Assembly: GCF_937898475.1 (NCBI RefSeq)
Contig: NZ_CALEJS010000016.1
Span: 62,001 to 126,000, forward strand
From: an uncultured Chitinophaga sp.
Lineage (GTDB): Bacteria > Bacteroidota > Bacteroidia > Chitinophagales > Chitinophagaceae
Length of the DNA stretch: 64,000 bases
Direction: 5' to 3'
The first letter of the stretch is position 1, and each line of letters opens with the position of its first letter. Made by a program: the position numbers and the translations under genes. Of this stretch, positions 52,207 to 61,588 are shown in pieces. The notes beneath the pieces were generated by a model that saw only the letters and a list, made by a program, of their open reading frames with translations, was not told the origin of the DNA and did no database searches.

Positions 52207-53207
52207 TGAATAGGTGCTTTAAGAATTTCTTTATTGGCCAGTTCGGCAATCTGCTTATTGCCTTTGGCGTACCATTGTAACAATGCCCTGTTCATGATCT
52301 CCACGTGATGGTCTTCTACTTCGAAGGTGGCGCCCGCAATGTGCGGCGTGGCAATAACGTGGGGGAGATCAATGATGCGGTAGTCCAGCGCATCCGGCGG
52401 TTCATTGTCGAACACATCCAGCACGGCCCCGCGGATAGCGCGACTCTCCAGCACTTCCAGCAGGTCTTCCCGCTTTACAACGGAAGCCCGGGCAGTATTA
52501 ACAAAAATGGCATCTTTTTTCATCTTTTTCAATAAAGCTCCGTTGATCATGCCTTTGGTCTCTGCGGTTACGGGCAGGTGGATGGAAACTATGTCTGCGC
52601 CGGAGAACACTTCTTCCAGGCTGCATTGCTGATAGCCCTTATCATAGTCTGCCACATATGGATCGTAAAACAGGATATTGCAGGGGTAAGGTTTGAGCAG
52701 GCGGGCTATCAGCTGACCGATAGCGCCAAAGCCTACCATACCGATAGTTTTACCTGCCAGCTCATTGCCTTTGAAATGCAGGTAAGAATCATGGGCGCCT
52801 TCCTGCCACTGGCGGCCTTTGAGCCAGCCGATACCGGGAATGGTGTTGCGCAGCAGCATGATCACATTAGAAATGAACATCTCGGCTACCGCCTGCGCAT
52901 TACGGGCAGGCGTAAAAAATACCGGGATGCCCAGTTCCGTGGCTACAGGCACCGCCACATTGGAAGGAGTGCCGCGACATACACCGATGAATTGCAATCC
53001 CGGTACGGCGCGTATAACGTTGGCCGTTACATGGTCGTGCTCAGTGATCAGGGCATCTGCATGGGAAGACTGCAGCAGCTGCAGTATTTCCTGTTCGTTG
53101 TACGCCCTGCCATTAGGTTTCCAGGACCGATAAATAATTGTTCCGAATTGCTGCTCTAACGCTTTCAGACCGCTCTCATGATACGGCGCTGTGATCAATA
53201 CTCGCAT
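52203..53207 (-). CDS. D-isomer-specific 2-hydroxyacid dehydrogenase
   Basis: A 334-residue NAD-dependent dehydrogenase. The cofactor loop is GFGAIG, and the catalytic Arg, Glu and His are visible in NTARASVV, DNEPPD and TPHIAGAT. The family oxidises or reduces 2-hydroxy acids. Its start overlaps the upstream transporter gene by 32 bp, and its stop overlaps the next kinase gene by four. Within a kinase-transporter operon it suggests that part of the substrate becomes a hydroxy acid. Confidence 0.9.
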   Translation of the reverse strand: MRVLITAPYHESGLKALEQQFGTIIYRSWKPNGRAYNEQEILQLLQSSHADALITEHDHVTANVIRAVPGLQFIGVCRGTPSNVAVPVATELGIPVFFTPARNAQAVAEMFISNVIMLLRNTIPGIGWLKGRQWQEGAHDSYLHFKGNELAGKTIGMVGFGAIGQLIARLLKPYPCNILFYDPYVADYDKGYQQCSLEEVFSGADIVSIHLPVTAETKGMINGALLKKMKKDAIFVNTARASVVKREDLLEVLESRAIRGAVLDVFDNEPPDALDYRIIDLPHVIATPHIAGATFEVEDHHVEIMNRALLQWYAKGNKQIAELANKEILKAPIQ

Positions 53208-54468
53208 GTGATAGATTTATGTTTGTCTTTGCATTATCAGGCAGGGTAATGAAGCGCGTAAGAAACGCGCTGATGGCGTAAAGGATGGCCAAAATCCAGA
53301 TCACACCGGCTTCTCCCACCATACCAATAAAGAGGCCTACAATAGCAGGGCCCACAAATACAGGCAGCCCTGCACCCAGGTTCAGGATGGCCATCGCAGC
53401 GCCTTTATCTTTCTTCACCAGCGAAGGCACCAGCGCAGACAAGGGTACATAGCCCGCCAGGAAAGCACCCCAGAGTACCCCGGCCGTCATCGTCATCCAG
53501 AAACTGTTTTCCCAGATCTGTGGCGCGTAATAAAAGAGCAGCGTAGTAACTGCACATCCCATACCGCCAAACCACATCACGGTGTTGCGCCATCCCAGCC
53601 GGTCGCCTACAAAACCGAAGATGAGGTTGAAGGCGATATTGGCCGTAAAGATGGTGCCCCAGATCTGCAGCCACTGCGAAGTATCAAAACCATGACGGGC
53701 CATATACATGGGCAGGAATACCGGGAAGGCAAATTGCGCAGTGGTGTTGATGATCCGCACAATACCACCCAGTAATACCTTGGGTTCTTCTTTTACGATG
53801 GTGAGCCCTTTAATGAGCTCTTCCACCTTTGATTGTGCGGGCGCTGTTCCTTTAACAGATCCCTTGTTCAATACCAGTGCAAAGAATGCGCCCAGCAGGG
53901 CCCAGAAGAGCGATGTCCACAGCGTATTGAGATGACCAAAACGCTGTATGGCCCAGCTGGAATAGTAAGCGCCCAATACATTCAGTCCGCCCGTGAACAC
54001 AAACCAGAACCACCCTACGGCACGGCCCAGCTGATGTTTGGGACTGCTGTAGGCAATCCATACCAGGAAGGAATACGCAAACAGCGGATAACCGAAACCG
54101 CGCAATGCATACGTAAGCAACATTACCGGGAAATTCAGCTCAGGCATACCAAAGCCCACAAAGCCGATGGTACCTGCTATGTATAGCAGCAGACCGCCCA
54201 GCATCGTGCGTTTTACGCCGTAGCCTTCTGCCAGCACGCCTGAAAACCAGGCGGAGATAGCGATGGTGATCCCATAGGCAGTGAACAGCGTAGCTGACTG
54301 CTGTACGCTCATACCGTGATCTACCAGGTAGGGACTCAGCCAGCCCTGTTCAATGCCATCGCCCATCATGAAGATCATGATACCGATGTATCCCCACAGC
54401 AGCTGCTGCGGGATGCCCGCTTTATCAAAGATGGCGGGCGTAAACGTGGAGGTGTTGGTACTTGACAT
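53176..54468 (-). CDS. MFS transporter (polyol/sugar-type)
   Basis: A 430-residue inner-membrane transporter with twelve predicted helices; the amphipathic motif GVLAEGYGVKRTMLGG lies after helix 2 and GFVGDRLGWRNTVMW after helix 8. The sequence style is that of sugar-alcohol and pentitol permeases (RbtT/DalT group), not a drug pump. It follows the SusD gene by 30 bp, so it would import the product released in the periplasm to the two FGGY kinases. Confidence 0.88.
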   Translation of the reverse strand: MSSTNTSTFTPAIFDKAGIPQQLLWGYIGIMIFMMGDGIEQGWLSPYLVDHGMSVQQSATLFTAYGITIAISAWFSGVLAEGYGVKRTMLGGLLLYIAGTIGFVGFGMPELNFPVMLLTYALRGFGYPLFAYSFLVWIAYSSPKHQLGRAVGWFWFVFTGGLNVLGAYYSSWAIQRFGHLNTLWTSLFWALLGAFFALVLNKGSVKGTAPAQSKVEELIKGLTIVKEEPKVLLGGIVRIINTTAQFAFPVFLPMYMARHGFDTSQWLQIWGTIFTANIAFNLIFGFVGDRLGWRNTVMWFGGMGCAVTTLLFYYAPQIWENSFWMTMTAGVLWGAFLAGYVPLSALVPSLVKKDKGAAMAILNLGAGLPVFVGPAIVGLFIGMVGEAGVIWILAILYAISAFLTRFITLPDNAKTNINLSHASIDHSAVS

Positions 54469-54498
54469 GAATGTATCAGTTGTTTGTTATCATGTATC

Positions 54499-56244
54499 TT
54501 AATTAGCCCAGCCCGGATTCTGTTCCAGGTTGCTATTCAGGATGATCTCGTTATAAGGAATGGGGTAGAAATACTTATAGTCTTCATACTTACGCTGCAG
54601 GTTGCTGAACAGTATTAGATTACCGCTGGTACCGCCGCTCAGTTTATACTGCACATTATCGATCAGGAAGTAGTATACACCCGGCACTTTGGTAGCGGGA
54701 ATACTTTCCACAAAAGACACATCCATCTTACCGTCTTCATTCAGGTCTATCAGCGTATTGAGCGCAGGTACATACATGCCGTCGTACTGGTTTTCCAGCA
54801 GCTTGCCCGCACGCCAGCGTTTAAGGTCATCATAGCGGAAGCCTTCGAGCGACAGCTCTACGCCCCTTTCGCGGCGGATCTCCAGCAGTACCGGGTTGGT
54901 AATATCAGGATAATAGTTCTGCTGCAGATAGGTATCTGCCGTTACAGGGTAAGGCGTGTTGGTAATGCCCGCGCGTTTGCGCAGTAATGCAATGGTAGCG
55001 TCCCAGTCTGCAGGGGTGAAAGTACCTCTTTCTGCTTTTGCTTCTGCAAAGTTCAGCAGCACTTCTGCATAGCGGATGATGGGCAGTGAGTTAAAGTTCT
55101 CTGCAACGCCGTCGGTAGCTTTGGAGTCTACGGTAAGCTTGATAGGCATATAACCACTGTAGGTGTAGGTAAAGTCTGGCGGGGCGATGGCGCCATCCCT
55201 TGTATAGTTGCCCATACGGATGGATTGCTTCAGGCGCAGATCGCGGTCTTTTACTTCTTCATTGAAAGGTATATTGTTATAGCCCGCTTGTGCGGTGAAC
55301 GGTGTACCATCTGTTTTCAGGTAGGTGTTGATGAACTTCTTGATGAAGCTGAAACGGCCGCCATAGGTGGCGCTGGTCCAGTACCAGTTGGCATCGTTGA
55401 ATACGCGGAGGCTTTTACTGTTTACGGCAGCCAGCAGCACTTCTGTGGTGTTGGGCACTTCCAGCGTGAAGAGATCACGGTAGTTCTTATCAGCCGCGCC
55501 GGTTGTCAGCAATTTATACTGGTTGCTTTTTATCAGGTCGTCTGCCGCCTTGATGGATTCATCCAGCCATTTATCGGCAGTAGCGCCCAGGCCCAGTTGC
55601 GTTTGGTATTTGCGGAAAGTGCCTTCAAACAGGCAAACACGGGATTTGAAAGCGAGGGCTACCCAGCGGGTTACGGTGGAAGCGTCTTTGTCTTTAACGC
55701 TGCGGAGATTGGCGCAGGCAAAGTCAAGATCTGCCAGTACGCTGTCCATCACCAGGGTGCGCGGATCGCGGGGCTTGAATAATTCCGGATCGTTTACATC
55801 GAGGGCTTTGTTGTACCAGGGCACATCGCCAAAGCGCTTTATTTTGTCGAAGTAGAACCAGGCGCGAAAAAAACGCGCCAAGCCAAGGTAGTGGTTCATA
55901 GCTTCTGCTGTTATCTTTGCCTGGGTGGCATGCTCCAGGAAATAGTTCACTTTTCGCAGGGCGCCCCAGCTCCAGCCCGTGGCCTGGGTGGCGCCGAAGC
56001 TGCCGTAGATGTAGGTAGAAGGCGTTCTGCCCACCAGGTAATCGCTAAGATCATCTCCCCGCACGATATCGTTACCATCGGGTAGGTCCAGGTAGAAGGA
56101 ATTGGCGTACAGTTGCAGGTCCTTCTCGGTGTTGAAGGCATTCTCTGGCGATAGCTTATCCACCGGCTTCAGGTCCAGGTTATGATCACAGGCCGTGAGC
56201 ATAACTGTTGCGATGAGTATATATAAAAGACGTTGCATGTTCAT
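54499..56244 (-). CDS. SusD/RagB-like outer-membrane nutrient-binding lipoprotein
   Basis: A 581-residue lipoprotein started at MNMQRLLYILIATVMLTAC with the lipobox cysteine near residue 19. It is helical with TPR-like units (FRAWFYFDKIKRFGDVPWYN), and the C-terminal RagB/SusD signature is RRERGVELSLEGFRYDDLKRW (first 20 positions are the conserved part). It sits outside the cell on top of the SusC channel and binds the nutrient. Its gene begins one base after SusC stops. The ligand cannot be predicted. Confidence 0.93.
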   Translation of the reverse strand: MNMQRLLYILIATVMLTACDHNLDLKPVDKLSPENAFNTEKDLQLYANSFYLDLPDGNDIVRGDDLSDYLVGRTPSTYIYGSFGATQATGWSWGALRKVNYFLEHATQAKITAEAMNHYLGLARFFRAWFYFDKIKRFGDVPWYNKALDVNDPELFKPRDPRTLVMDSVLADLDFACANLRSVKDKDASTVTRWVALAFKSRVCLFEGTFRKYQTQLGLGATADKWLDESIKAADDLIKSNQYKLLTTGAADKNYRDLFTLEVPNTTEVLLAAVNSKSLRVFNDANWYWTSATYGGRFSFIKKFINTYLKTDGTPFTAQAGYNNIPFNEEVKDRDLRLKQSIRMGNYTRDGAIAPPDFTYTYSGYMPIKLTVDSKATDGVAENFNSLPIIRYAEVLLNFAEAKAERGTFTPADWDATIALLRKRAGITNTPYPVTADTYLQQNYYPDITNPVLLEIRRERGVELSLEGFRYDDLKRWRAGKLLENQYDGMYVPALNTLIDLNEDGKMDVSFVESIPATKVPGVYYFLIDNVQYKLSGGTSGNLILFSNLQRKYEDYKYFYPIPYNEIILNSNLEQNPGWAN

Positions 56245-56245
56245 T

Positions 56246-59200
56246 TTATTTAAATGTGACATTGATCCCAAACGTATATGTTTTCAGCATGGGGTAGCTC
56301 ATACCATTTCCTGCGCCGGAAGCCAGTTCAGGGTCGGCGCCTTCAATCACTTCAGGGTCCATTGTTTTAATATGCTTATACATAGGGCTCCATACCCAGA
56401 GGTTCTGCCCGCTGAGGTAGATACGCATGTTAGACATACCAGCCCTTGAGATCAGGCGTGCAGGCAGGTTGTAACCCAGGCTCAGGTTTTTGAGCCGGAT
56501 ATAGGCCACATTCTGCAGGTATTTGGTTTGCGGCACGGTGAGCTCTGCGCGGGAGTTGAGCGCCGTATAGCCACGCAGGCGGGGGAAGTAGGCATCCGGG
56601 TTCTGTTCAGACCACATATTGCTGATCACGTCTTCCGGCTGCCAGCTGTAAGGGCGGTTATAGGGTCCCCAGATCAGGGAGTTATCTGTACCGGGCCAGA
56701 AGTCACGTTTGCCCACACCCTGCAGGAAGAGAGACAGAAACAAACCTTTCCACTCCATGTTGGAATTGAAGCCGTAGGTATAGCGCGGTGAGGTGTTACC
56801 GATCACCCGGCGGTCGCCGGGGTTAGACAAAGAGCCTGCGCCTTCATCGATCTTACCATCGCCATTGAGGTCTGCGAATTTAATATCGCCGGGCAGCGGT
56901 TTGTTAAGGGCCGATACGCGGACAAAGCTCTGATCGATGCCGCGGGTATCTATTTCATGCTGGTCTTTATAATATCCTTCCGTTACAAAGCCCCAGATGT
57001 CGCCCACCTTCATACCGGCGTAATAGGTATTGATGAGGCCCAGCGGGTTGTTATACCGGGTGATGGTGCTTTGGTTGTCTGACAGCACAAAGCGGAGATC
57101 GTAGCTGAAAGCGTTGCGACCCTGCGGTTTGTTGCGCCACCCGATAGAGAGCTCCCAGCCTTTTGTATCAAGGTCTGCATAGTTGCCTTTAGGTTCTGAC
57201 GCACCAAATACGCCGGGTAGTGGCAACCCTTCGGTGAACATGTCTTTGGTTTTGCGGGTGTACCAGTCGAATGTAGTAGTGAGGCGATCATCCAGGAACA
57301 CCATGTCTGCACCCAGGTTCAGGGTAGTAGCCTTTTCCCAGGTGAGACCGGCGGGAATTACGTTGGGATGTTGTGTATAGTCAGGACGAATACCGTTAAT
57401 GATGCGGGCTGCCTGGCTCACGCCCATCGACTCCAGGAACTGGTAAGGATTGACATTACCATTACCCAGCGTACCGTAGGATGCGCGCAGCTTCAGATCA
57501 GAGAATACCTTGTAGGGCAGTGTCCAGAACTTTTCTTTAGACACCCGCCAGCCTGCGGAGGCGGAGGGGAAGAAACCCCATTGCTGGTGCTGGGGGAACT
57601 TGGAAGTACCGTCATAACGGCCATTCACCTCCAGCAGGTAGCGTTCATCAAATACATAGTTGAGGCGGAAGAAGCCGCCGATGGTCCGCCACTCATTACC
57701 GCCGCCACGTAAGGTAAAGTTAAGGCCGTTGGTGAGCGAGAAATCAGGCAGTTCATTGTTGATGATGCCATCGCGCTGTATATACCTGCTGGTGAGTTTA
57801 GAGTTCTCGTAGTTATAACCCACCATCCCTTTAAAGTAATGTTTGCCGATGGTTTGCTCGTAGTCTGCATAGAGGTTGGCGGCCAGGTAATTGGTCTTAT
57901 CATCATCCTCATTCAGCTTACTTTCGCCGCGTTCCAGCATAGCCCCCGGCTTTTTACTGTAGGGAACGGGTGTGTATATACGTTTTTCCACATCATTAAG
58001 GCGCCAGAAGGTAAAGTCGCCATTCAGGTGGATCCTGTTCTTAAACAGGCCTGCGGTAAAGCGGGATGTATTGCGGATCTGCATCCTGCTCAGTTCTGAC
58101 TGGTTATTACCGCTGATGAAGCTACCGAATACGATGGATGCATTCTCTGTGAGTGTGCCATCAGGATTGCGCAGCATGGCGATGGGAAAAGCTTCGTCTG
58201 ATATCCTTCTCCACACAGGCGTGTTGCCGGGATGGTTAAGGATAGGATAGAAATAATTGGATTGTGTAAAGCTCAGGTCATTTTCGATCTTTAACCAGGG
58301 GAAGGCCTGTACAGAGCCACGTGCCCGCAGGTTATACGTTTTAAAGTTATCAGGATTGTAACGGAAGATACCTTGCTGCGACATATACCTGCCGGAGAGA
58401 TAGTAGCCTACATTTTTACTGCTGCCGGACACGCTGAGGTTATGCTCCATGGAAGGGTTGTTGTCTGCATAGAGTTCTTTCAGCCAGTCGGTATTGCCGT
58501 AGTATACATAATCGCCGGTAGCGGGATTGATGTCTGTTTTAGGTAAGCTGGGATCATCATTGCGGCGTTTCAGCTCATCCAGGTAATCGAGCGAGAAGGG
58601 GAACACGGAGTTCACTTTCTGCGCGTGTGAGGTGTAGTCGTTCCAGGAGGCGAAAGCGTCGTCAAAGGTTTTAGCCCACTGGTAACCGTTGGTGACCATC
58701 TTTGGTTTGATGGTGCGCTCATTCAGGGAGAAGTTGCCCGAGTAGTTGACCACTGTTTTATCCTTTGCAGGACTTTTGGTAGTGATCAGGATCACGCCAA
58801 AGGTACCGCGGGCGCCGTAGATAGCGGCAGCAGCGGCATCTTTCAGTACGGTAACACTGGCAATATCGTTCGGGTTCACCAGGTTGGGATCACCGGGAAC
58901 GCCATCTATTAATATGAGGGCACTGCCGCCTGCACCGATAGACGTTGTACCGCGTACGTTATACTCAGCTCCCCTGGTGGGCTTACCATCTGTCATACGG
59001 ATATTCAGGTTGGGTATAACACCCTGGAGGCCGCGGGTAACATTGGTAAGTGGGCGGTTCTCAAACACCTCGCCGCCTACCTGGTCTACCGCGCCTGTAA
59101 GGTTTACTTTTTTCTGGGTACCGTAGCCTACTACTACGATATCGTCCAGGTTACGGGCGCTGGATTTCAGCTGCATGTTAATGGTACTGCGTTCGCCTAC

Positions 59201-59476
59201 GGGCGTTTCTGCTTCGGCGAAGCCTACAAAAGAAAATACAAGGATGGCATCGTTACCGGATACGGTAAGCTGGTATTGTCCATTTGTGCCGGTGACGGTA
59301 CCGCTGGAAGTGCCTTTCACCCTGATGTTCACGCCAATGAGTTGTTCCCCCTTATCATTGGTTACCAATCCCCGCACGGTGCGCTGCGTTTGTCCGAACA
59401 ATGCGGACGGCAGTATAAGCAGCAGTAGTCCCAGCACGTGCCTGAGGCACATGTTAGTGCAGCTATGATTGTTCAT
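56246..59476 (-). CDS. SusC/RagA-like TonB-dependent outer-membrane transporter
   Basis: A 1,076-residue transporter. After a signal peptide (ending ALFGQT) comes a carboxypeptidase-D-regulatory-like domain (about 32-112; VRGLVTNDKGEQLIGVNIRV), then the plug with the SusC signature (IVVVGYGTQKKVNLTGAV) and a 22-strand barrel ending in aromatic LKTYTFGINVTFK. It imports the nutrient bound by SusD using TonB energy. It is the first gene of an eight-gene operon running to the phosphodiesterase. Confidence 0.95.
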   Translation of the reverse strand: MNNHSCTNMCLRHVLGLLLLILPSALFGQTQRTVRGLVTNDKGEQLIGVNIRVKGTSSGTVTGTNGQYQLTVSGNDAILVFSFVGFAEAETPVGERSTINMQLKSSARNLDDIVVVGYGTQKKVNLTGAVDQVGGEVFENRPLTNVTRGLQGVIPNLNIRMTDGKPTRGAEYNVRGTTSIGAGGSALILIDGVPGDPNLVNPNDIASVTVLKDAAAAAIYGARGTFGVILITTKSPAKDKTVVNYSGNFSLNERTIKPKMVTNGYQWAKTFDDAFASWNDYTSHAQKVNSVFPFSLDYLDELKRRNDDPSLPKTDINPATGDYVYYGNTDWLKELYADNNPSMEHNLSVSGSSKNVGYYLSGRYMSQQGIFRYNPDNFKTYNLRARGSVQAFPWLKIENDLSFTQSNYFYPILNHPGNTPVWRRISDEAFPIAMLRNPDGTLTENASIVFGSFISGNNQSELSRMQIRNTSRFTAGLFKNRIHLNGDFTFWRLNDVEKRIYTPVPYSKKPGAMLERGESKLNEDDDKTNYLAANLYADYEQTIGKHYFKGMVGYNYENSKLTSRYIQRDGIINNELPDFSLTNGLNFTLRGGGNEWRTIGGFFRLNYVFDERYLLEVNGRYDGTSKFPQHQQWGFFPSASAGWRVSKEKFWTLPYKVFSDLKLRASYGTLGNGNVNPYQFLESMGVSQAARIINGIRPDYTQHPNVIPAGLTWEKATTLNLGADMVFLDDRLTTTFDWYTRKTKDMFTEGLPLPGVFGASEPKGNYADLDTKGWELSIGWRNKPQGRNAFSYDLRFVLSDNQSTITRYNNPLGLINTYYAGMKVGDIWGFVTEGYYKDQHEIDTRGIDQSFVRVSALNKPLPGDIKFADLNGDGKIDEGAGSLSNPGDRRVIGNTSPRYTYGFNSNMEWKGLFLSLFLQGVGKRDFWPGTDNSLIWGPYNRPYSWQPEDVISNMWSEQNPDAYFPRLRGYTALNSRAELTVPQTKYLQNVAYIRLKNLSLGYNLPARLISRAGMSNMRIYLSGQNLWVWSPMYKHIKTMDPEVIEGADPELASGAGNGMSYPMLKTYTFGINVTFK

Positions 59477-59628
59477 GTTTTACTGGTTTGTTGTGTGTGT
59501 TTTTCTGATCGTATTTAAGGTATGATAGAACTTCAGTCAGGGCCTGTGTACATCAGGGCCTCCGGCTGTTATTCATATCAGTCGTGGAATCCATACAGTA
59601 CTAATTGAACTACTTTAAAGCGTCAGTG

Positions 59629-59636
59629 CAAACGTA
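59629..59636 (-). promoter_or_regulatory. -7 promoter box of the SusC operon
   Basis: Read leftward, TACGTTTG followed by CA is a textbook TAnnTTTG site. It gives a leader of about 150 nt before the SusC start, long enough for post-transcriptional control. Confidence 0.65.
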
Positions 59637-59829
59637 GAATTTTAAGTTTATTAAAGTTAATTAAATTAAAGTTAAGTAATTGTTTTAATAAAAGTAAAGT
59701 TTTTTAAATAATTTTTCTTTCACATTGACAACCTGGCTGCACTCCGCTTTTAAAGGTTTTTCACCGCTACGACAAGCTGGCTGGTGGGGACTTGCGTAGA
59801 ATACTTCCCTTTTCTGCCTATAAAAGTTT

Positions 59830-59837
59830 TATATTTG
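59830..59837 (+). promoter_or_regulatory. -7 promoter box of the deoR-type gene
   Basis: TATATTTG matches TAnnTTTG, 41 bp before the ATG. It lies downstream of the first in-frame codons of the longer frame, which supports the later start. Confidence 0.6.
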
Positions 59838-59878
59838 ATGAAAGTTTTTTTAACAAAAATAAGACCCGGGTTTGCTTT

Positions 59879-60643
59879 ATGAATATTACAGACAGGCATC
59901 AGCTTATTTTACAGAAGCTGCAGGAGAACGGAAGAGTAGATATACAGGAGTTGAGTGACTCTTTGCAGGTATCGGGCGTAACCATCCGGAAAGACCTGAA
60001 GCTGCTGGAGGAAAAGAAACTGCTGTTCCGTACCAAAGGGGGCGGCTCTACTCAAAACCCATATACGATTGAAAAGCCGATCAATGAAAAGGAGTCCGTT
60101 AAAACGGAGGAAAAGAAGAAGATAGCGAAAGCGGCAATGAACCTGATCGGCATGAATGACTCTATTATCATCGGCTCGGGCACTACCACCTTTGAGCTGG
60201 CGCGCGCCTTATATCCTTCCAAACATATTACAGTGATCACCCCTGCCCTGAAAGTGGCGCTGGAACTCTGCAACCGCCCGCATGTGGATGTATTGCAGAT
60301 AGGCGGGCTCATTCACCAGAACTCTTCTTCTGCGGCGGGTTCTTTTGCAGAAAGACTGCTGGATGATATTTCCTGCGGGGTATTATTTATCGGGGTGGAT
60401 GGAATTGATCCTGAATTCGGGTTATCTATTTCCAACCTGGCGGAGGCCAGTCTGATCATGAAAATGATCACCCTTGCACAAACGGTGGTGGTAATGGCCG
60501 ACAGTTCCAAGTTTGACCGCAGGGGCATTGGCCGTATCTGCAGCCTGGAACAGGTGGATTATATCATTACAGACAACCTGGTATCGCTAGACACTGTAAA
60601 AATGGTAACCGACCGTGGTGTAAAGGTGATCATTTCTGAATAG
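59879..60643 (+). CDS. DeoR/GlpR family transcriptional regulator
   Basis: A 254-residue repressor started at MNITDRHQLILQKLQENGRV; the promoter box lies before this ATG and inside the longer frame. The N-terminal winged helix carries VDIQELSDSLQVSGVTIRKD, the DeoR signature. The C-terminal domain has the sugar-phosphate pocket (IIGSGTTTFELARAL). Such repressors usually release DNA when bound to a phosphorylated sugar, fitting the two FGGY kinases of the divergent operon. It should control the SusC operon and itself. Confidence 0.9.
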   Translation: MNITDRHQLILQKLQENGRVDIQELSDSLQVSGVTIRKDLKLLEEKKLLFRTKGGGSTQNPYTIEKPINEKESVKTEEKKKIAKAAMNLIGMNDSIIIGSGTTTFELARALYPSKHITVITPALKVALELCNRPHVDVLQIGGLIHQNSSSAAGSFAERLLDDISCGVLFIGVDGIDPEFGLSISNLAEASLIMKMITLAQTVVVMADSSKFDRRGIGRICSLEQVDYIITDNLVSLDTVKMVTDRGVKVIISE

Positions 60644-60646
60644 CTA

Positions 60647-61339
60647 TTAAAAGTACCATCTTACTCCTGCAGAGACATCGAGCCTGGTAAGGTTCTCCCG
60701 CTGGTTGTTATCCAGCTCTACATCCCTTTCGCCATTAGCATCTCTATACTTCACATTACTGATTGAACCGCCGATGAGGCCCAGGTTGGCACCGATGCCA
60801 AAATGCGGGGTGATCATATAATCCAGGCCTACGTCAAATCCCGCGCCTGCTGTTCCACCGGTAATCTGCGCCTCGTCTACCAACACTGCATTATCCACAT
60901 AACGCAGGTAACCAATAGAAGCGCCGGCCAGCAGTACAAGTTTGTTATCAGCGAAGGGGAACCTGGCGTAAAACTCCGGGGCAAAGTAGTGAATGTTGAT
61001 CTTGTCTCTCATTAAGCCGGTCTTCGTTTCCCCGTCAATGGTAGTAACGGTTACATTGGCTATCTCATTCCTAGTATTAAAATAGGCATACTTCAGTCCG
61101 GCGCCATAGTTCTTCGTAAAGAAGAAAGCGCCGTCTGCACCTGCATGAAAGCCTGACCTCAGGCCATTGATATAATCCTTCAGGAAAGCATCTCCCACGT
61201 CTGCCGTTTTTGCGATACGGTAGCTCCATCCACCCTGGAGGGAGACCCGGAACCGGGGAAGATCATCATTTTTGTGCTGGGCATACACAGAGGTAACACT
61301 GCTGAGCAGGATAAAGGCGGCGATACAAATTTGTTTCAT
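60647..61339 (-). CDS. Outer-membrane beta-barrel protein
   Basis: A 230-residue exported protein (signal ending YAQHK). Alternating hydrophobic strands (FFTKNYGAGLKYAYFNTR, KLVLLAGASIGYLRYV, HFGIGANLGLIGGSIS) and a terminal aromatic residue (SAGVRWYF) indicate a small outer-membrane barrel of the OmpW/PorT-like type. It converges on the DeoR gene with three bases between the stops. Function unknown. Confidence 0.82.
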   Translation of the reverse strand: MKQICIAAFILLSSVTSVYAQHKNDDLPRFRVSLQGGWSYRIAKTADVGDAFLKDYINGLRSGFHAGADGAFFFTKNYGAGLKYAYFNTRNEIANVTVTTIDGETKTGLMRDKINIHYFAPEFYARFPFADNKLVLLAGASIGYLRYVDNAVLVDEAQITGGTAGAGFDVGLDYMITPHFGIGANLGLIGGSISNVKYRDANGERDVELDNNQRENLTRLDVSAGVRWYF

Positions 61340-61492
61340 GTTATTATTGGTTTTATAGGGACATACGCTTGTGCTGTACTTATCTTGCGCGCAGCCACGG
61401 GGCCGGGTTTCAACAATTTACCTGCTACGGCCGCCAAAGATAGATAATTAAGTTTTACCCGCAACCCGACGTTTATCCAGGCTGGCTGCTTT

Positions 61493-61510
61493 ACTATGTT
61501 ATAACATAGT
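61493..61510. promoter_or_regulatory. Perfect 18-bp palindrome, candidate operator
   Basis: ACTATGTTATAACATAGT is a perfect inverted repeat without a spacer, 79 bp before the aldo/keto reductase start. Its size fits a TetR- or MarR-type dimer. No regulator of these families is encoded nearby. Confidence 0.55.
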
Positions 61511-61588
61511 ACGCAGCAATTCGGCAAACTATATTTATTTTAGATGCCGGATCTCTTTAAATTCCACAATTACAAAACCAGAATATTT

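Larger units (their letters stand above)
59477..59878. other. Regulatory gap between SusC operon and DeoR gene
   Basis: This 402-bp AT-rich stretch holds the two divergent promoters listed separately and poly-T/poly-A tracts (AAAGTTTTTT at about 59696 and 59841). The repeated tract may be a DeoR operator, but no unmistakable site is visible. I see no gene. Confidence 0.55.
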
